Origin: Bryum argenteum | Taxonomy: Eukaryota; Streptophyta; Bryopsida; Bryales; Bryaceae | Reading direction: 5' to 3' | Length of the DNA stretch: 64,000 nucleotides | Assembly: GCA_037043015.1 (NCBI GenBank) | Contig: CM073323.1 | Span: 14,381,758 to 14,445,757, forward strand | Shown here: one piece after another, positions 11,151 through 24,740 of the stretch | Layout: each line of letters opens with the position of its first letter | Numbering within the stretch: position 1 is the stretch's first letter | Made by a program: the position numbers and the translations under genes | Notes under the pieces: model-generated | What the model was told of the DNA's origin: nothing | What the model saw: only the letters and a program-made list of their open reading frames with translations | Database searches by the model: none

Positions 11151-11480
11151 GAGCACCGTGCAAAGGGAGTAAATTGTAATGTTGTTGGAATAGTGTATAA
11201 TATGTATCGATGCCCGAAGAAAAAATCAAAATTAGAAAATCTTCAGTGAGTGGAATTGCCGTTAACAAATCCATTTGGGGGTTTGCACGTTTGTTTCTCG
11301 AACGTTTTACGTGAAGCAATGTCTTGGAACTTGCTTCAGCAATGTTTGTACCAAAATAACGTTTGTAACCCTCTTCTTTTCAAGTAGTTGGATGGAGGAG
11401 ATATCAATCTTCAAGGCCTATGTGTTTGTTGAGTTTTTTCACTATCTAACATGAATGCAAATCTGATACTAGAATTATTC

Positions 11481-11578
<98 letters not shown>

Positions 11579-12969
11579 AATTCTCAAGAAGGAAAACATA
11601 GCGATTTTACGTATGGTGTTAAATGCAGGAGGGACGCATTTGGGTACAATCGCAACTGCAATAAAATTGCAAAACCTCCGACACTATTGCTTTTGCATGA
11701 ATGTGCGCATTCTCCAAATCATTGTGACAAAAGGGCTGTCATTGACATATTTTGCACCACTTGCGGTCGTTGGTCTTACCCTCTTGGACTTGATTGAAGA
11801 GTGCTTATATTCTTAAATATGTCAATGGTGACTTGTTCTCTAGTAACTTTTGGGCAATTTAGCATAAATCATGAATATGAACAATTCAATTTGAATCCCT
11901 ATCTAGAAACTTTATTATCCTAATCCATTATTTGTTGCACGATATGATGTGCCTCAATCTTGATCTTTTCAAGGTTCAAGGTTTTATAAATATGTCCTCA
12001 TCATAGTTCCAATGCATAGTTTCTTTATTTTTCACGATTGCTTTTGCATTTGCAATGCAAAGCTCGGAACTTTTGCTAAAAATCAAATAAATACAAAATC
12101 ACCTTAAATAGATTTTAAACGTAAAATTTGTGATATTCACTTTATCAGTGATACCACAAAAAGTACAAATGTGTACCTACCAAAATGTCTATATTATATT
12201 GAAACTATACTTTTGACAACAAGTCTTTGATAAATGTTTTCTAAGACATGGTCCGATCCCATACTTGCATTAGAGCAACGTAAAAATTGACATTGTGAGT
12301 TCATGTGAGGAAAAAAACTTACCGGCTACTTTATACTTTGGTGGAGGAGTCTTTTAGTAAAGAAATTAAGGAAAAATCTCAAATGTGATTGGTTGAAATT
12401 GAGACTCGTGAAATGTGATTGGTTGAAAATAAAATTCTTGAACGACCAGTGGCCTTCTCCACCTTAGCGTAATTGGCAGGTTGGTTTATGCAGTCCAGCT
12501 CCTGAGATGACCTCTTATGAAGCCAATGGGCCGATGTTGATGTTGCATAGGCGGTTGAATCTCTATCTTATGTAAAATTGAAACGTTTAAAGTTCATGCA
12601 AAACCATTTTTGGGAATTGTTTGGGAGACACAGTCTACTTTGTCCAAAGAGGACTTGATGATTGCTATACCAAAAAAATTGCTCATACTTTTTCAGTGAC
12701 AAGAATCAAATTGTAAATGCCTATGTCAAGCTTTAAGTAGAGACTCATAATTTTGTGGTAGAGGGTATAAAAAATATTCATCAGGATAAATTGATTCAGT
12801 TGAGAAACAAAATGAACGGTGATTAGGTACCTCTATGAAATTGTGAATTTCAAGAACCTTTTTAAAATAAAGTTTCAAACTTCAAACTTTGAGAGAAATA
12901 GAAAAAAGTGTATTATTGTGGAAAATTTTAAACTAGCTAGCTCTTTTGATTTTTGGAGGCTACTCTTGT
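11151..12969. other. intergenic, AT-rich
   Basis: No gene supported. It includes the (TA)n tract annotated separately and two copies of AAATGTGATTGGTTGAAA near 12377-12427. Confidence 0.5.
11485..11571. repeat. (TA)n microsatellite
   Basis: About 43 uninterrupted TA dinucleotides, likely length-variable between individuals. The open frame across it is an artefact. Confidence 0.95.
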
Positions 12970-14262
12970 TGTCGCGCACCTCTCCTTGAGGAGTGCCCGC
13001 AACACCAAGGGCCCAAGGGGGACACCGGAGTGACGCCCGGGCCTTGGGGTGCCAAGGTGAAGGGAACCTAAGTGGGCCTAGTGTGGGAGAGGACCCCGGG
13101 CGTTGGAGACGCCTCTCACCCACGGAGACTAGGAGCCACGACGGAATGGACATGAGATTATGGAAGCTCATGTTGCCACGATTCCGGGATGCTAAGGAGC
13201 ACCTCAGTTGGAGGTGTGAGCTAAAAGTTATGGGAGTTGGAAGATTGTGGGACTAAAGTGAGTGCTGTCCAGGGACAGTGCTGGACTGGGAAGCTGGCCC
13301 GGGACTCCCGAATCTTCAGAGGGGCATAACTCCCTCAATACTTGTCGGAATGAGGCAAGTAAGGTGTCTATCGGCATCTGCTTGACGAGTAGATGTCGAT
13401 AGAGTGGTCGCTCGTCGCGTTTGGATGCGGGACGAGGTAGATACGAGCCCTGGAAGGTTCGGGAAGTCTCCCGGGGCCTTCCAGCGGCTAAGGCATTGGG
13501 AGATTGGGTGGTCTTCCAAAACTAAGAGGTGTGAGGGTCCAGCCCTTCACCTAGGACCAGGGGCTGCCGAATCCCACAGAGTATACTATGGGGAGGGCTG
13601 GTCTCCTCCCCACTCCCATGGTGCCTTGGTGGTGACCAAGGTGGGAGTCCCGAGTGGTGTGGCTAGTGTTGGGGCCTCACCATGGGGACTCCCAAGCCAA
13701 GGTGAGTCCCAATGGGTGGAGCTAGTGTTGGGGCTCCACCATGGGGACTCAAAGTGCAAAATGAGGCACGGTGGGTGGAGCTAGTGTTGGGGCTTCACCA
13801 CGGTGGCTCATAAGGACAAGGTGAGTCCCGGTGGGGGAGCTAGTGTTGGGGCTTCACCACGGGACTCTCATATAGGCAAAATGAGGACCATGAGTGCTAC
13901 CGATGTGGGGTGGTGTCTCACCGCCGGCGTTGTGATTACTTGGTGGCCTTGGGGTCACCATGGTGGTCATGGGCGGTGGTGAGGAGACACCACCAAGTGC
14001 GGTTAGGCCGCGTGGTATGGGAGTGCCACCAAGTTGGGCCTTGGACATAAGTGGAAGTCCGCACCTAACCATTGGCTACCTACGAAGGGGTTGAGTCCCG
14101 GTTGCATGAGTAGGAGGGATTGATAACCAAGCGGTGAGCTTGGTGGTTGGTATGGAGAGCTAACTTTGTGCATGTGGGGGATGTGCGAGTTAGCGCTCGT
14201 GACACTTGCTAGAGTTGGGAAAAAGTTGGTGTAAGCTAAGGTGAGCTAGCAAGGTTGCGACA
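12970..14262 (+). repeat. 5' LTR
   Basis: 1293 bases, starting TGTCGC and ending GCGACA, which are inverted repeats of each other. It contains four direct subrepeats at exact 59-base spacing (GCTAGTGTTGGGG at 13662, 13721, 13780 and 13839). Confidence 0.97.
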
Positions 14263-14313
14263 CTTGGTATCGAGCGGACTTTAAGTACCCAAGTGCAAAG
14301 TTGTGAGGGAGCA

Positions 14314-15460
14314 ATGGGCAAGAAGAAGACCATTGAGGGTGATGAGCCCGGAGCTTCCAAGCGGCCACGCACGAGGGGGAACAAAGACCCCGATCCTACA
14401 AGTGAGGCTCATTCTCATGACTCAATGAGCAAGTTTTGCCACTAGTGAGGGCAATGAGCAAATGGAATTGTCACTTCAAGAGGAGCCCTTGGGTGAAGAG
14501 GAGCGCTCTAGGTCGAGACGCCTAGAGTCTTCCCAAGGGTGGAAAAACAAGATCCTCAATTGGCTTTCCAAATGAGAATGCTTGAGTTCATGGACTCCGT
14601 GAATCAAGAGCTCAGCGTGGGAAGGAAGAAAGGGATCGCCAAGAGAGGTTGATTGAACACCTCATGATGCAAGGGTCCCGACCTTCATCTTCCACCAAAA
14701 AGTTGGCTAAGGTAAACATGCCAAGCACCTTCTCGGGACTTGGTAAGGCAAAGAAGGTGAAGGAATTCCTTCTTGAGATGGATAACTACTATGATGTCCA
14801 AAAGCCGGATGAGGAGGACAAGGTTTCCATTGCGGTGACATTTCTCAAGGATCATGCTCTTCAATGGTGGACAAGCAAAAAGGAGCAAGAGCCGGAGTTG
14901 GTGGCAAACTTGACTTGGGGTGGCTTCAAAGACTTGTTGAGTGAACGCTTCACACCGTAAAGTATCGGGAGTTGAGGGAAGGCATGAACTTGGTGCAAAT
15001 GAGGCACACCGGGTCTCTCAAGGCCTATGTGCGTGACTTCAATGCCCAAATGAATGCCACACCCAAGATGGATGAGTTCTCTAAGAAGTGCATCTTTTTG
15101 GGTGGGCTTCAAAAGTGGGTGGTGGATGCCTTGTTCAAGTTCCCAAAACTTCCCGAGGATGTGGCGGGCATCATCAAGATTGTTGAAAGGATTGAGGCTG
15201 ATGGACCCGAGAGGAAGTCAAGTGGCCCCTCTCAACAAAGTGGATCAAATAGGAATGCGACTCGAGGCAAAGAGCGCAAGAAGTTTGGCTTTGGCAACAA
15301 ACACAAGGGACAAGTGGATGGTGGAGCCTCTAACAAAAGGGAACACCAAGGGGGAAAGCCATCTAAAGGGGAGACAAAGGTGATGACACCAAGGCCAAGA
15401 GGTGCCATGGTTGTGGCAAGATTGGCCACTTCATTGCGGAGTGCCCCGACAAGAAGGTGA
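14314..15460 (+). pseudogene. gag region, broken
   Basis: The presumed Gag start is the ATG at 14314 (MGKKKT). This frame stops near 14445. Gag-like sequence resumes around 14649-14960, stops again just after 14958, and continues at 14972-15385. A CCHC zinc knuckle (C-x2-C-x4-H-x4-C) is encoded near 15393-15445 but lies in a different frame from the sequence before it. At least three disabling changes are visible, and most look like single-base indels. Confidence 0.85.
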
Positions 15461-18400
15461 GTACCATTGCAAGTTTTGCTTGTGTTGAAGACCGCATACT
15501 AGAAGGAGGTTTTGTGGCCAAGGCAAGTAGCCTCAAGCCAAGGCCGGGCCTCTTGTTTCTTGAGGCCCAAGTGAAGGACAAAGATGTCTCATGTTTGGTT
15601 GATACAGGGCAACGCACTCCTTCATGAGTCCCAAACTAGCAAGGGAGTTGGGCTTGCCACTGCAAAAAGGCAAGCAAGCCCATCAATGTGCGTTTTGCAA
15701 AGGGGCGAACCGCACAAGACGGAGGAAGTGGCGTTGCAAGTGACCTTGAAGTGTGGGACATTGGAATTTGTTGAGAATTTCACATTATGTGAGATGGATG
15801 AGGTAGACCTCATCTTAGGGGATACCTTCTTTGAGGCGCACACGGTGGATGTGAGGCGCAAGCCAAAGACGTTAGTGGTGCGCCGTGATGGCAAGGAGTT
15901 AGTGTTGAAGTTAACTCGTGGCCCTTCAATAGCGGGGGCAAATTAAACTTGGTCTCTTTAGACCAAATGTTGGAACATCAATTTGTGGTGATGGCTCGTG
16001 AAGAGCAACTTGGGCATGAGGGGAAGGGGGTGCAACAACCACTTCCCAAAGAAATTCAAGAGGTGTTGGCCAAGTACAAGGATGTGCTTACCAATGAGTT
16101 ACCCAAAGAGCTACCCCCAAGAAGAGAAGTGGATCACAAGATCGAGGTGCTACCGGAGTGAGCCACCTTCTAAGGCACCTTATCGGTTAAACCAAAAGAG
16201 TTGATGGAGCTAAAGAAGCAACTAAACGACTTGTTGGAAAGGGGTTATGTGAGACCAAGCAAGTCACCATATGGTGCACCGGTCCTCTTTGTGGACAATA
16301 AGGATGGCAAGCTTAGGATGTGCATTGATTATAGGGCCTTGAATAAGGTGACCATCAAGAACAACTACCCTTTGCCTCGAATTGATGATCTCTTTGATAG
16401 ATTGGCGGGAGCTAAGTACTTTAGTCGCATAGACTTGAAGTCGGGTTACTACCAAATCCGCATTGCGGATGCGGATGTGGAAAAGACCGCGTGCCGCACA
16501 AGGTATGGGTCTTATGAGTTCCTTGTGATGCCCTTTGGGTTGTGCAATGCACCCTCAACATTCACAACCCTTATGAACACCATCTTTCGAGAGGAAATGG
16601 ATGACTTTGTGATTGTCTACATCGATGACATCTTGGTGTTTTCCAAGACGGCCGAGGAACATGCAAGGCACCTTGAGGCGATCTCATGAAGCTTAGAGAC
16701 AACAAGCTTTATGCTAATGGGGAAAAGAGTGAGTTTGCACAACTTGAGATGGAGTTCTTGGGCCATGTGGTTACCGGAGATGGAATCAAGCCGGACATGA
16801 AGAAGGTGAAGGCAATTCAAGAGTGGAAGCGGCCTTCTACACAAAAGGGACTTAGGTCATTCCTTGGCCTAGCAAACTACTATCGCCGCTTCATACGCAA
16901 CTTCTCTAAGATTGCCAAGCCTTTGTCCGACTTGTTGAAAAAGGGGTGAACCAAGTATGGGATGAATTTTGCTACCAAGCCTTTGAGGAACTCAAGAACA
17001 AGTTGTCATCTCCACCAGTGTTGAAGTTCCCCGAGTTTGATAAGCCCTTTGAGGTCCACACAGATGCAAGTGACTTTGCCATTGGAGGCGTCTTGATGCA
17101 AGATGGTAGGCCAATTGCCTATGAGAGCAAGAAGTTGGATGGGTGTCAAAGGAGATGGCCAACTCACGAGAAGGAGCTCTTTGCGGTGGTGCATTGTTTG
17201 AAGACATGGCAACATTACTTGGGGTTGCACAAGACTAAGGTCTACACCGATAATGTGTCTTTGAAGTATTTTGAGACACAAGCACAAATGAGTGCCAAAC
17301 AATTGAGGTGGCATGATACCTTGGCGCTCATGAATGTGGACTTGATCCACAAACCGGGCCGTGACAATGTGGTGCCGGATGCGCTAAGTAGAAAGGAAGA
17401 GTTTCATGCCATGAGCACCACCCAAGTCTTGCGGCTCATGTATAAGGGTGAAGGCAATTGGGAACGGCGGATAAGAGAGGGGTACATGAAGGACCCCGAG
17501 GCACAACAAATGCTTGGTGATCTTAGGAAGGGCAAGAAGCTCAAGGAGATGAAGTTGGTGAATGGATTGCTCAAGTATAAGCAAAGTAGGGTGTATGTTC
17601 CTCAAGGCAAGCTTAGATTGTTGGTTTTGAAGGAGGAACATGATAGTCCCATAGCCGGCCATAGGGGAGAAAAGGCTACCATTGCAACGGTGTCAAGGAG
17701 GTACTATTGGCCGGGGATGAAAGATGACATAACCCACTTTGTGAAGACTTGTGTGAAGTGCCAACTTAACCGGCTTCATATCAAAAGGCGGGCTTGTTGC
17801 AACCATTGCCAATTCCGCCGGGTCCTTGGCATAGTGTGTCTATGGACTTCATCACAAGCCTTCCCGAGTCGCAAGGGTATGATGCCATCTTAGTGATGGT
17901 GGATCGGTTTAGCAAGTTGGCTCATATGGTGCCAACTAGAGGAACTGCAACTGCGCTTGAGACCGCCAAGATCTTTCTCGATGCATGGTGGAAGCATCAC
18001 GGGTTGCCAAGAGTGATTGTGTCAGATCGAGACCCAAAGTTCACAAGTGCATTTTGGAGACACTTCTTTAGGAAGGTGGGAACCAAGTTGACATTTAGCA
18101 CTGCCTTTCATCCCCAAACAGACGGGCAAACCGAAAGGGTGAATGGGGTCTTGAACCAATACTTGAGGAACTTTGTGAGTGCGGACCAACGTGATTGGGT
18201 AGACTATGTGGGGTTGGCGGAGTTCGATTACAATGCGGCCACACACTCGGCGACTAAGGAGTCACCTTTCAAAGTGGCCTATGGAGTGGAGCCACTCCAA
18301 CCTGCTGACTTAGCTCTCGAGGGGCACATTCAACACCAGAGTTCAACCAAGATGGTGAAGACTTGGCCAAGAAGCGGGAACATATGTTGGAAAAAACCAA

Positions 18401-18495
18401 GTTGTTGTTGGAGAAGGCAAGAAGGCGCTATGAGAAGCAAGTCAATGCCGGAAGACGTGAAGTGGAGTATGAGGTGGGACAAAAGGTGTTGTTGA
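15461..18495 (+). pseudogene. pol region (PR-RT-RH-IN), broken
   Basis: The protease active-site DTG lies near 15600 but is followed by a frame break. The reverse transcriptase is at about 16201-16900, with the YIDD catalytic box near 16618-16629. RNase H is at about 17000-17400 (TDAS). Integrase has an HHCC zinc finger near 17640-17770 and a DDE core at about 17800-18260. The frame is interrupted near 15612, 16159, 16687, 16947, 17790 and 18330. The polyprotein cannot be made from this copy as written. Confidence 0.88.
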
Positions 18496-18926
18496 ATGTG
18501 AAGAACTTCACCATGCCCGAAGGCCTCACTCCAAAGTTCATGTCCAAGTTTGCGGGTCCGTTTCCCATTGTGGAACGGGTGTTCAAAGATGTGTATAAGT
18601 TGGAGCTACCACCCGAGATCAAAGTGCATCCAACATTCCATGTTTCATTGTTAAAGCCATTCAAGGAGGATACCTTGTGGCGGATCGCAAGCAAGTGATT
18701 CGGCCACCACCGTGAGTTGGTTGGACAACATTTGGAATATGAGGTAGAGGCCATCCTCAAGAGTAGGAACCTCAAAAACAAGAGCAAGGAATACCTTGTG
18801 AAGTGGCGAGGATACCACGAGAAAGAAGCAACGTGGGTGGCGGCAAAGGACATGGTGAATGCTAAGGAGGTGGTGGAGAACTTTGAGAAGAATAGGAGCT
18901 CCAACAAGAAGCAACGTAGGCATTGA
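18363..18926 (+). pseudogene. integrase C-terminus and chromodomain
   Basis: The integrase C-terminal region (18363-18698) ends in the conserved HPTFHVSLLKPF-type motif. The next frame (18717-18926) encodes a chromodomain with EAILKSRN and EYLVKWRGY, the aromatic-cage motif that targets chromoviral integration to chromatin. A stop near 18698 separates the two. Confidence 0.85.
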
Positions 18927-19718
18927 TGAGGACATCAACCTCCGTAGTGGGGAGGATGACTTGTAGCTTGGGCGTAGATCCACAACACTTGTACTTGTTC
19001 TTTGGATTTGGCAATAAAGTTTGGCTTTGGTGTGTGCAAAGAGAAGAGTATGAGATGGAGTCCTAGTCTTGTACTTGTGCTAAGTTGGTGGAAGAGGGGA
19101 ATAGAGATGTGAAACCGAGTTGGGAAGGCCGAGTAATGGGGACCAAGGCTAGGAGAAAGAGTGGATAAAACCATGAAGTCCCTTGGCCTTGGGCTTGTCC
19201 GGCGGGGACAAGGTAATGGCGCGTGCTCATAAAAGCGCCACTCCCACAAACTAGTGCAAGCTAGTGCATGGGAGTCATGAACCCATGCCTCGAAAGAGAT
19301 AGTGGGATCCGAGTTGGGCGGAACTTGGCATTACCCCGTGCGATCGAGTCGTGGTGTAAAAGCCATCTTGGGTTTGCAACCAAGACAACTTGGTGGAAGC
19401 ATTGAGGTCCACCCTAGTAGTCAAGGAAGAAGTGTTAGGCTAGTGGAGCCTAACTTGGAGAGCCAAGGTAAGGGCAATCCAAGAGGGTCTCAAAGTAGGT
19501 GGGTCTAGAGTAGTTTAGTTGCTTTGGAAGAAGTCCAGGGTTCTAAACGGACCACCTAGTGACGACACCTTTGAGACTTTGCCAAAGTTTGAGAGTGCAT
19601 TGTGGGGTCGCGCCCGGTGAAACACAATGCGCACCAATGGGGATGGCAACCCAAGAGTTGGTGTGACCGACTACAAGTATAGTCGATGAGGGCATCGACT
19701 CCATTAGGTGGGGGTGAG

Positions 19719-21012
19719 TGTCGCGCACCTCTCCTTGAGGAGTGCCCGCAACACCAAGGGCCCAAGGGGGACACCGGAGTGACGCCCGGGCCTTGGGGTG
19801 CCAAGGTGAAGGGAACCTAAGTGGGCCTAGTGTGGGAGAGGACCCCGGGCGTTGGAGACGCCTCTCACCCACGGAGACTAGGAGCCACGACGGAATGGAC
19901 ATGAGATTATGGAAGCTCATGTTGCCACGATTCCGGGATGCTAAGGAGCACCTCAGTTGGAGGTGTGAGCTAAAAGTTATGGGAGTTGGAAGATTGTGGG
20001 ACTAAAGTGAGTGCTGTCCAGGGACAGTGCTGGACTGGGAAGCTGGCCCGGGACTCCCGAATCTTCAGAGGGGCATAACTCCCTCAATACTTGTCGGAAT
20101 GAGGCAAGTAAGGTGTCTATCGGCATCTGCTTGACGAGTAGATGTCGATAGAGTGGTCGCTCGTCGCGTTTGGATGCGGGACGAGGTAGATACGAGCCCT
20201 GGAAGGTTCGGGAAGTCTCCCGGGGCCTTCCAGCGGCTAAGGCATTGGGAGATTGGGTGGTCTTCCAAAACTAAGAGGTGTGAGGGTCCAGCCCTTCACC
20301 TAGGACCAGGGGCTGCCGAATCCCACAGAGTATACTATGGGGAGGGCTGGTCTCCTCCCCACTCCCATGGTGCCTTGGTGGTGACCAAGGTGGGAGTCCC
20401 GAGTGGTGTGGCTAGTGTTGGGGCCTCACCATGGGGACTCCCAAGCCAAGGTGAGTCCCAATGGGTGGAGCTAGTGTTGGGGCTCCACCATGGGGACTCA
20501 AAGTGCAAAATGAGGCACGGTGGGTGGAGCTAGTGTTGGGGCTTCACCACGGTGGCTCATAAGGACAAGGTGAGTCCCGGTGGGGGAGCTAGTGTTGGGG
20601 CTTCACCACGGGGACTCATATAGGCAAAATGAGGACCATGAGTGCTACCGATGTGGGGTGGTGTCTCACCGCCGGCGTTGTGATTACTTGGTGGCCTTGG
20701 GGTCACCATGGTGGTCATGGGCGGTGGTGAGGAGACACCACCAAGTGCGGTTAGGCCGCGTGGTATGGGAGTGCCACCAAGTTGGGCCTTGGACATAAGT
20801 GGAAGTCCGCACCTAACCATTGGCTACCTACGAAGGGGTTGAGTCCCGGTTGCATGAGTAGGAGGGATTGATAACCAAGCGGTGAGCTTGGTGGTTGGTA
20901 TGGAGAGCTAACTTTGTGCATGTGGGGGATGTGCAGAGTTAGCGCTCGTGACACTTGCTAGAGTTGGGAAAAAGTTGGTGTAAGCTAAGGTGAGCTAGCA
21001 AGGGTTGCGACA
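19719..21012 (+). repeat. 3' LTR
   Basis: 1294 bases, identical to the 5' LTR except for three short indels near its 3' end (around 20610, 20935 and 21003). It contains the same four 59-base subrepeats. Confidence 0.97.
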
Positions 21013-21119
21013 CTTGTAGAATTGGTAAAAGTTTCATCATGAATCACTTAAGAATTCACTAATTTCAATTATGAACATACCACAAAAAAGTAAAAGAATG
21101 TAAAAATCTATAAGCCTAG

Positions 21120-24100
21120 AGCTTGAAGAATTGCGTGCGCGACCTTCGAAAGCTTAGCCATGGCTTGCTGCTTGCCAAAAATAAAAAGAATGACCCAAGA
21201 ATTTCAAGCAATGCAAAAGGCCATGGCATCCTCTCGCATGGAGTTTTACCTTTAATGTTTGGAAAGCACCGCCATTGGTTGTTGCAATCACTTCTGAATG
21301 ATTGCTTGTGTCACAGAACAGTTGCGCCACCAAATAGTTGCGTGCATGACCTTCAAAACCTTACCTACGGCAAGCCGCTCGTGTGCAACGTATGTCATAG
21401 TCAAAAGATTATAAGTATAAAACAAAGAATTTCAAGCAATGCAAAGGCCATGGCATGGTGTTACGTGGAGTTGTACCTCTAATGTTTAGAAAGCACCGTC
21501 ATTGGTATTTGCAATTACTCATGAAGAATTGTATGCGTCACCAAAGAATTGCTTGCATCACCTCCGAAAGCCAACACGTGCTGCTTGTCTGTAGTGAAAA
21601 GATAAAGAAGAATAAAACCAAAAGTATCAAGCAACGATAAAGGCCATGGCATAACATACCTCAAATGTTTAAAGAGCACCGCCATTTGTTATGTCAATGA
21701 CTCTTCAAGAACTCACTCACTTGAGTGAGTGCGTAACCTCTGTAACTGATGAGGTGCATTTCTTGTGAAGGCGTATGCCCGATAAAGCCCATGTTTACAA
21801 CTTTGGCATATACTTCTCGCTCAACCGACCCCGCCCGGCTTGCCATACTCGCAAATCTTCAAGTCTTGAGTTTATCTGCAAGCCAATATCCTTGCAATAG
21901 AGTTAGAAAAGCAAAATCAAGAAACAATACGTGCACCACAAAACAAAACTTGATCATATCTCAAAAGAGTGTGTGCAACACAAAACAACTGAGTGCACCA
22001 CGAAAAAGTTGTGTGCACCACAATACGGTTGTGTGCGCCACCACTTAAACATCTTGACCTGTCCAAATCCGCTTGTGTGCATCAAATGCCGTAGCCAAAA
22101 GATCAAAACAATAAACCAATAGTTTCAAAGAATGCAAACGCCATGGTGTAACGTGGAGTTGTTACTTCAATGTTAGAGAAGCACCGCCAATGATTGTTGC
22201 AATCACTTCAAACTATTGCGTGGGGCGAAAAAAGAAAGTTTGCTACCAACACATTACCTGCACCACCTCCAAATCCGCCGCTTGCCTATAATTGGCTTCA
22301 TCACTCGTGAACAATTGAGTGCGCGACCCTCTACGACCACCACCTTTGAAAGCGCCGCAAACGCTTTTGGCTTGTTGATGATCCTCTCCATCACTCATGA
22401 ACAATTAAGTGCGCCAACCCCAAAACACTACTCCCAAACAGCCGCAAACGCTTGCCGCCTGCCAATGACTCTCTCGTTTACTCGCGAACAACTAAGTGCG
22501 CCAACCCCAAAACACCACTTCCGGAACCGCCGCAAACGCTTACCGCTTGCTGCTTCCCAGAAACTATCTCGTTTACTCATAATTGATTAAGTTCGCCAAC
22601 CCGGAAACACGACTTCTAAAATGGCCGCAAACGCTTGCGGCTTGCAAATGATCCTCTCGATCACTCATGAACAATTCATTGCGCGTCCCTCCAAAACTTA
22701 CTACCTTCGAAACCGCCGTGCAAACCCTTGCGGCATGCAAATGATCCTCTCAATCACTCATGAACATGCGAGTCATCCTCTCGTTCACTCGTGAACAATT
22801 AAGTGCACCAACCCCGAAACACCACCTCCAAACCGCGGCAAACGCTTGCCGCTTGGCAACGATTATCTCGTTTCTTCGCGAACAATTAAGTGCACCAACC
22901 TTGAATCACCGCTTCTAAAACGACTGGAAACGCTTACCGCTTAAAGTGATCCTCTCATTCACTCGCCAACAATTAAGTGCACCAACCCCGAATCACGACT
23001 TCCGGAACCGCCGCAAACGCTTACCCCTTGCCGCTTGCGAGCGACTATCTCATTTAGTCATAATCAAATAAGTGCGCCAACCCGGAAACACCACTTCTAA
23101 AATAGCCGCAAAGGCTTGCGAATGATCCTCTCGATCACTCATGAACAATTGATTGTGTGTCCCTCCCACACCACCACCTCCGAAACCGCCGCAAACGCTT
23201 GCGGCTTGCAAATGATTCACTTCAGCACTCGTGAACAGTTGATTACGCGTCCCTCCAAAACCAACCCCAAAACACCACTTCCAAACCGCCGCAAACACTT
23301 GTTGCTTGCGAGTCATCTTCTCGTTCACTCGTGAACAATTGAATGCACCAACCCCGAAACACCACCTCCTAACCACGGCAAACACTTGCAGCTTGCCAAC
23401 GATTATCTCGTTTTCTGGCAAACAATTAAGTGCACCAACCCCGAATCACCACTTCTGGAACCGCCGCAAACTCTTGTTGCTTGCGAGTGATTCTTTTGTT
23501 CACTCGTAAACAATTAAGTGCACCAACCCAAAACACCACCTCCGAACCGCGGCAAATGCTTGCCGCTTGCCAACAATTATCTCGCTTACTCGCAAACAAT
23601 TAATTGCACCAATCCCGAATCACCACTTCCGGAATCGCCACAAACGCTTGCCGCTTCCTAACAATTCTCTCGTTTACTCCTGAACAATTAAGCGCGTCAA
23701 CCCTGAAACACCACTCCTAAAACGGCGGCAAACACTTGTGGCTTGCCAATGATCCTTTCGATTACTCGGGAACAATTGAGTGCGCGACCCTCCGCTTCAT
23801 TGCATAATCTTCTCAGCTTCAAAATTATTGGTTCACGAGGCGGCCTTTCAAACTGAGTTGAAAGTATGTTTGAAGAAGTCAACATTTGTGACAGTGGTTT
23901 GAATGGTGTTTAGACAATGTTAGTTATTAATTTTTTGTCTGCAACCAATGTCGTTGCAAGAGGGTTAGAAAAGCAAAATCAAGAATGTCAAGCAATGTAA
24001 GGTCATGTCATGGTAATGCGTCCACTTGATCTTCCAAGCGTCTAAATTGTTGTTTTACCATCCTTTTGTACTGACTTAAAGAAATGTTTGAAGAAGTAAC

Positions 24101-24740
24101 AAATCGTGACAAGATATGGCATTGGTCTTAATGGTTTTTTGACAATGCGATTCATTAAGGTACAAGAAGATATCATTTACACATCCTCTCCAAATTCCAT
24201 CAATAGGTGGCAACGTTTTATAAGTGCAAATTTTATAATTTGTGCTCAGATATATAAGAAGTAATTAGATTTGTTATTCTAGGCTTTTCATGGAACTTTG
24301 AGAGGTTCTTGTTGAATATGAATTTAATTAAGTAACATGTGTTATTGCTAATAAAAATTTGCTTGATATATGGTAGTATAGAATCCACAATGATTGTTAG
24401 ATACAATCAATATTGAATATTACCCTGTCTCATTCAAGAAGGGCACTTGTTTAATTTGACACTAACACGTGTCAGTATAATGATCTTTTGGCTTATATGC
24501 ACTATAGTAAAGTTTTCTCACATAACCCCAAACTTGGGTGAGTGGCTTGTCGGTCTCATCATTAAAAACATGTTCTATTTGTAGAAAGTTGAGTTCTATT
24601 TACACTTTGAGCATATAATTTAGGACTATACTAGTAGGTAATCTGTTGTACTAGCAAATGGAAGTGTAGCTTAAGTTGTTGTGTCACTAAAAACAACATT
24701 CACTTATTCTCTTGTTCCCTTGTTCTCTTGTTCTAGAAAC
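21120..24740. repeat. complex repeat, copy A
   Basis: A long non-coding repeat with three parts. The first (21120-22250) has several diverged units containing GGCCATGGCAT and AAGCACCGCCA. The second is the ~88-base satellite array. The third is a unique-like 3' part (23860-24740) that aligns over most of its length with 31940-33080, for example GTAAGAAGTAATTAGATTTGTT and CTTTGAGAGGTTCTT. No transposase or terminal structure was recognised, so the class is unknown. Confidence 0.7.
22260..23800. repeat. ~88-bp satellite array, block 1
   Basis: Roughly 17 diverged tandem units of about 88 bases. The core is AACAATTAAGTGCGCCAACC, then CCGCCGCAAACGCTTGCCGC and GATCCTCTCGTTCACTCG. Units differ by substitutions and small indels. 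Confidence 0.85.

Larger units (their letters stand above)
12970..21012 (+). mobile_element. Ty3/Gypsy LTR retrotransposon (chromovirus type)
   Basis: A complete 8.04-kb element. It has two ~1.29-kb LTRs, a perfect 5-base target duplication CTTGT (12965-12969 and 21013-21017), a primer-binding site at 14265-14275 close to the initiator Met-tRNA 3' end (TGGTATC-GAGC), and a purine-rich tract at 19706-19718. The gene order is gag, protease, reverse transcriptase, RNase H, integrase and a C-terminal chromodomain. The LTRs differ by only three short indels and no substitution that I found, so insertion is very recent. The coding region is nevertheless broken in many places. Confidence 0.97.

Noticed and set aside
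11411-11599. Open frame of alternating Tyr-Ile
   Set aside because: Direct translation of the (TA)n tract.
13404-13784. 126-codon frame in the LTR, repeated at 20153-20533
   Set aside because: Lies wholly in the LTR, whose four 59-base subrepeats keep one frame open; no known domain.
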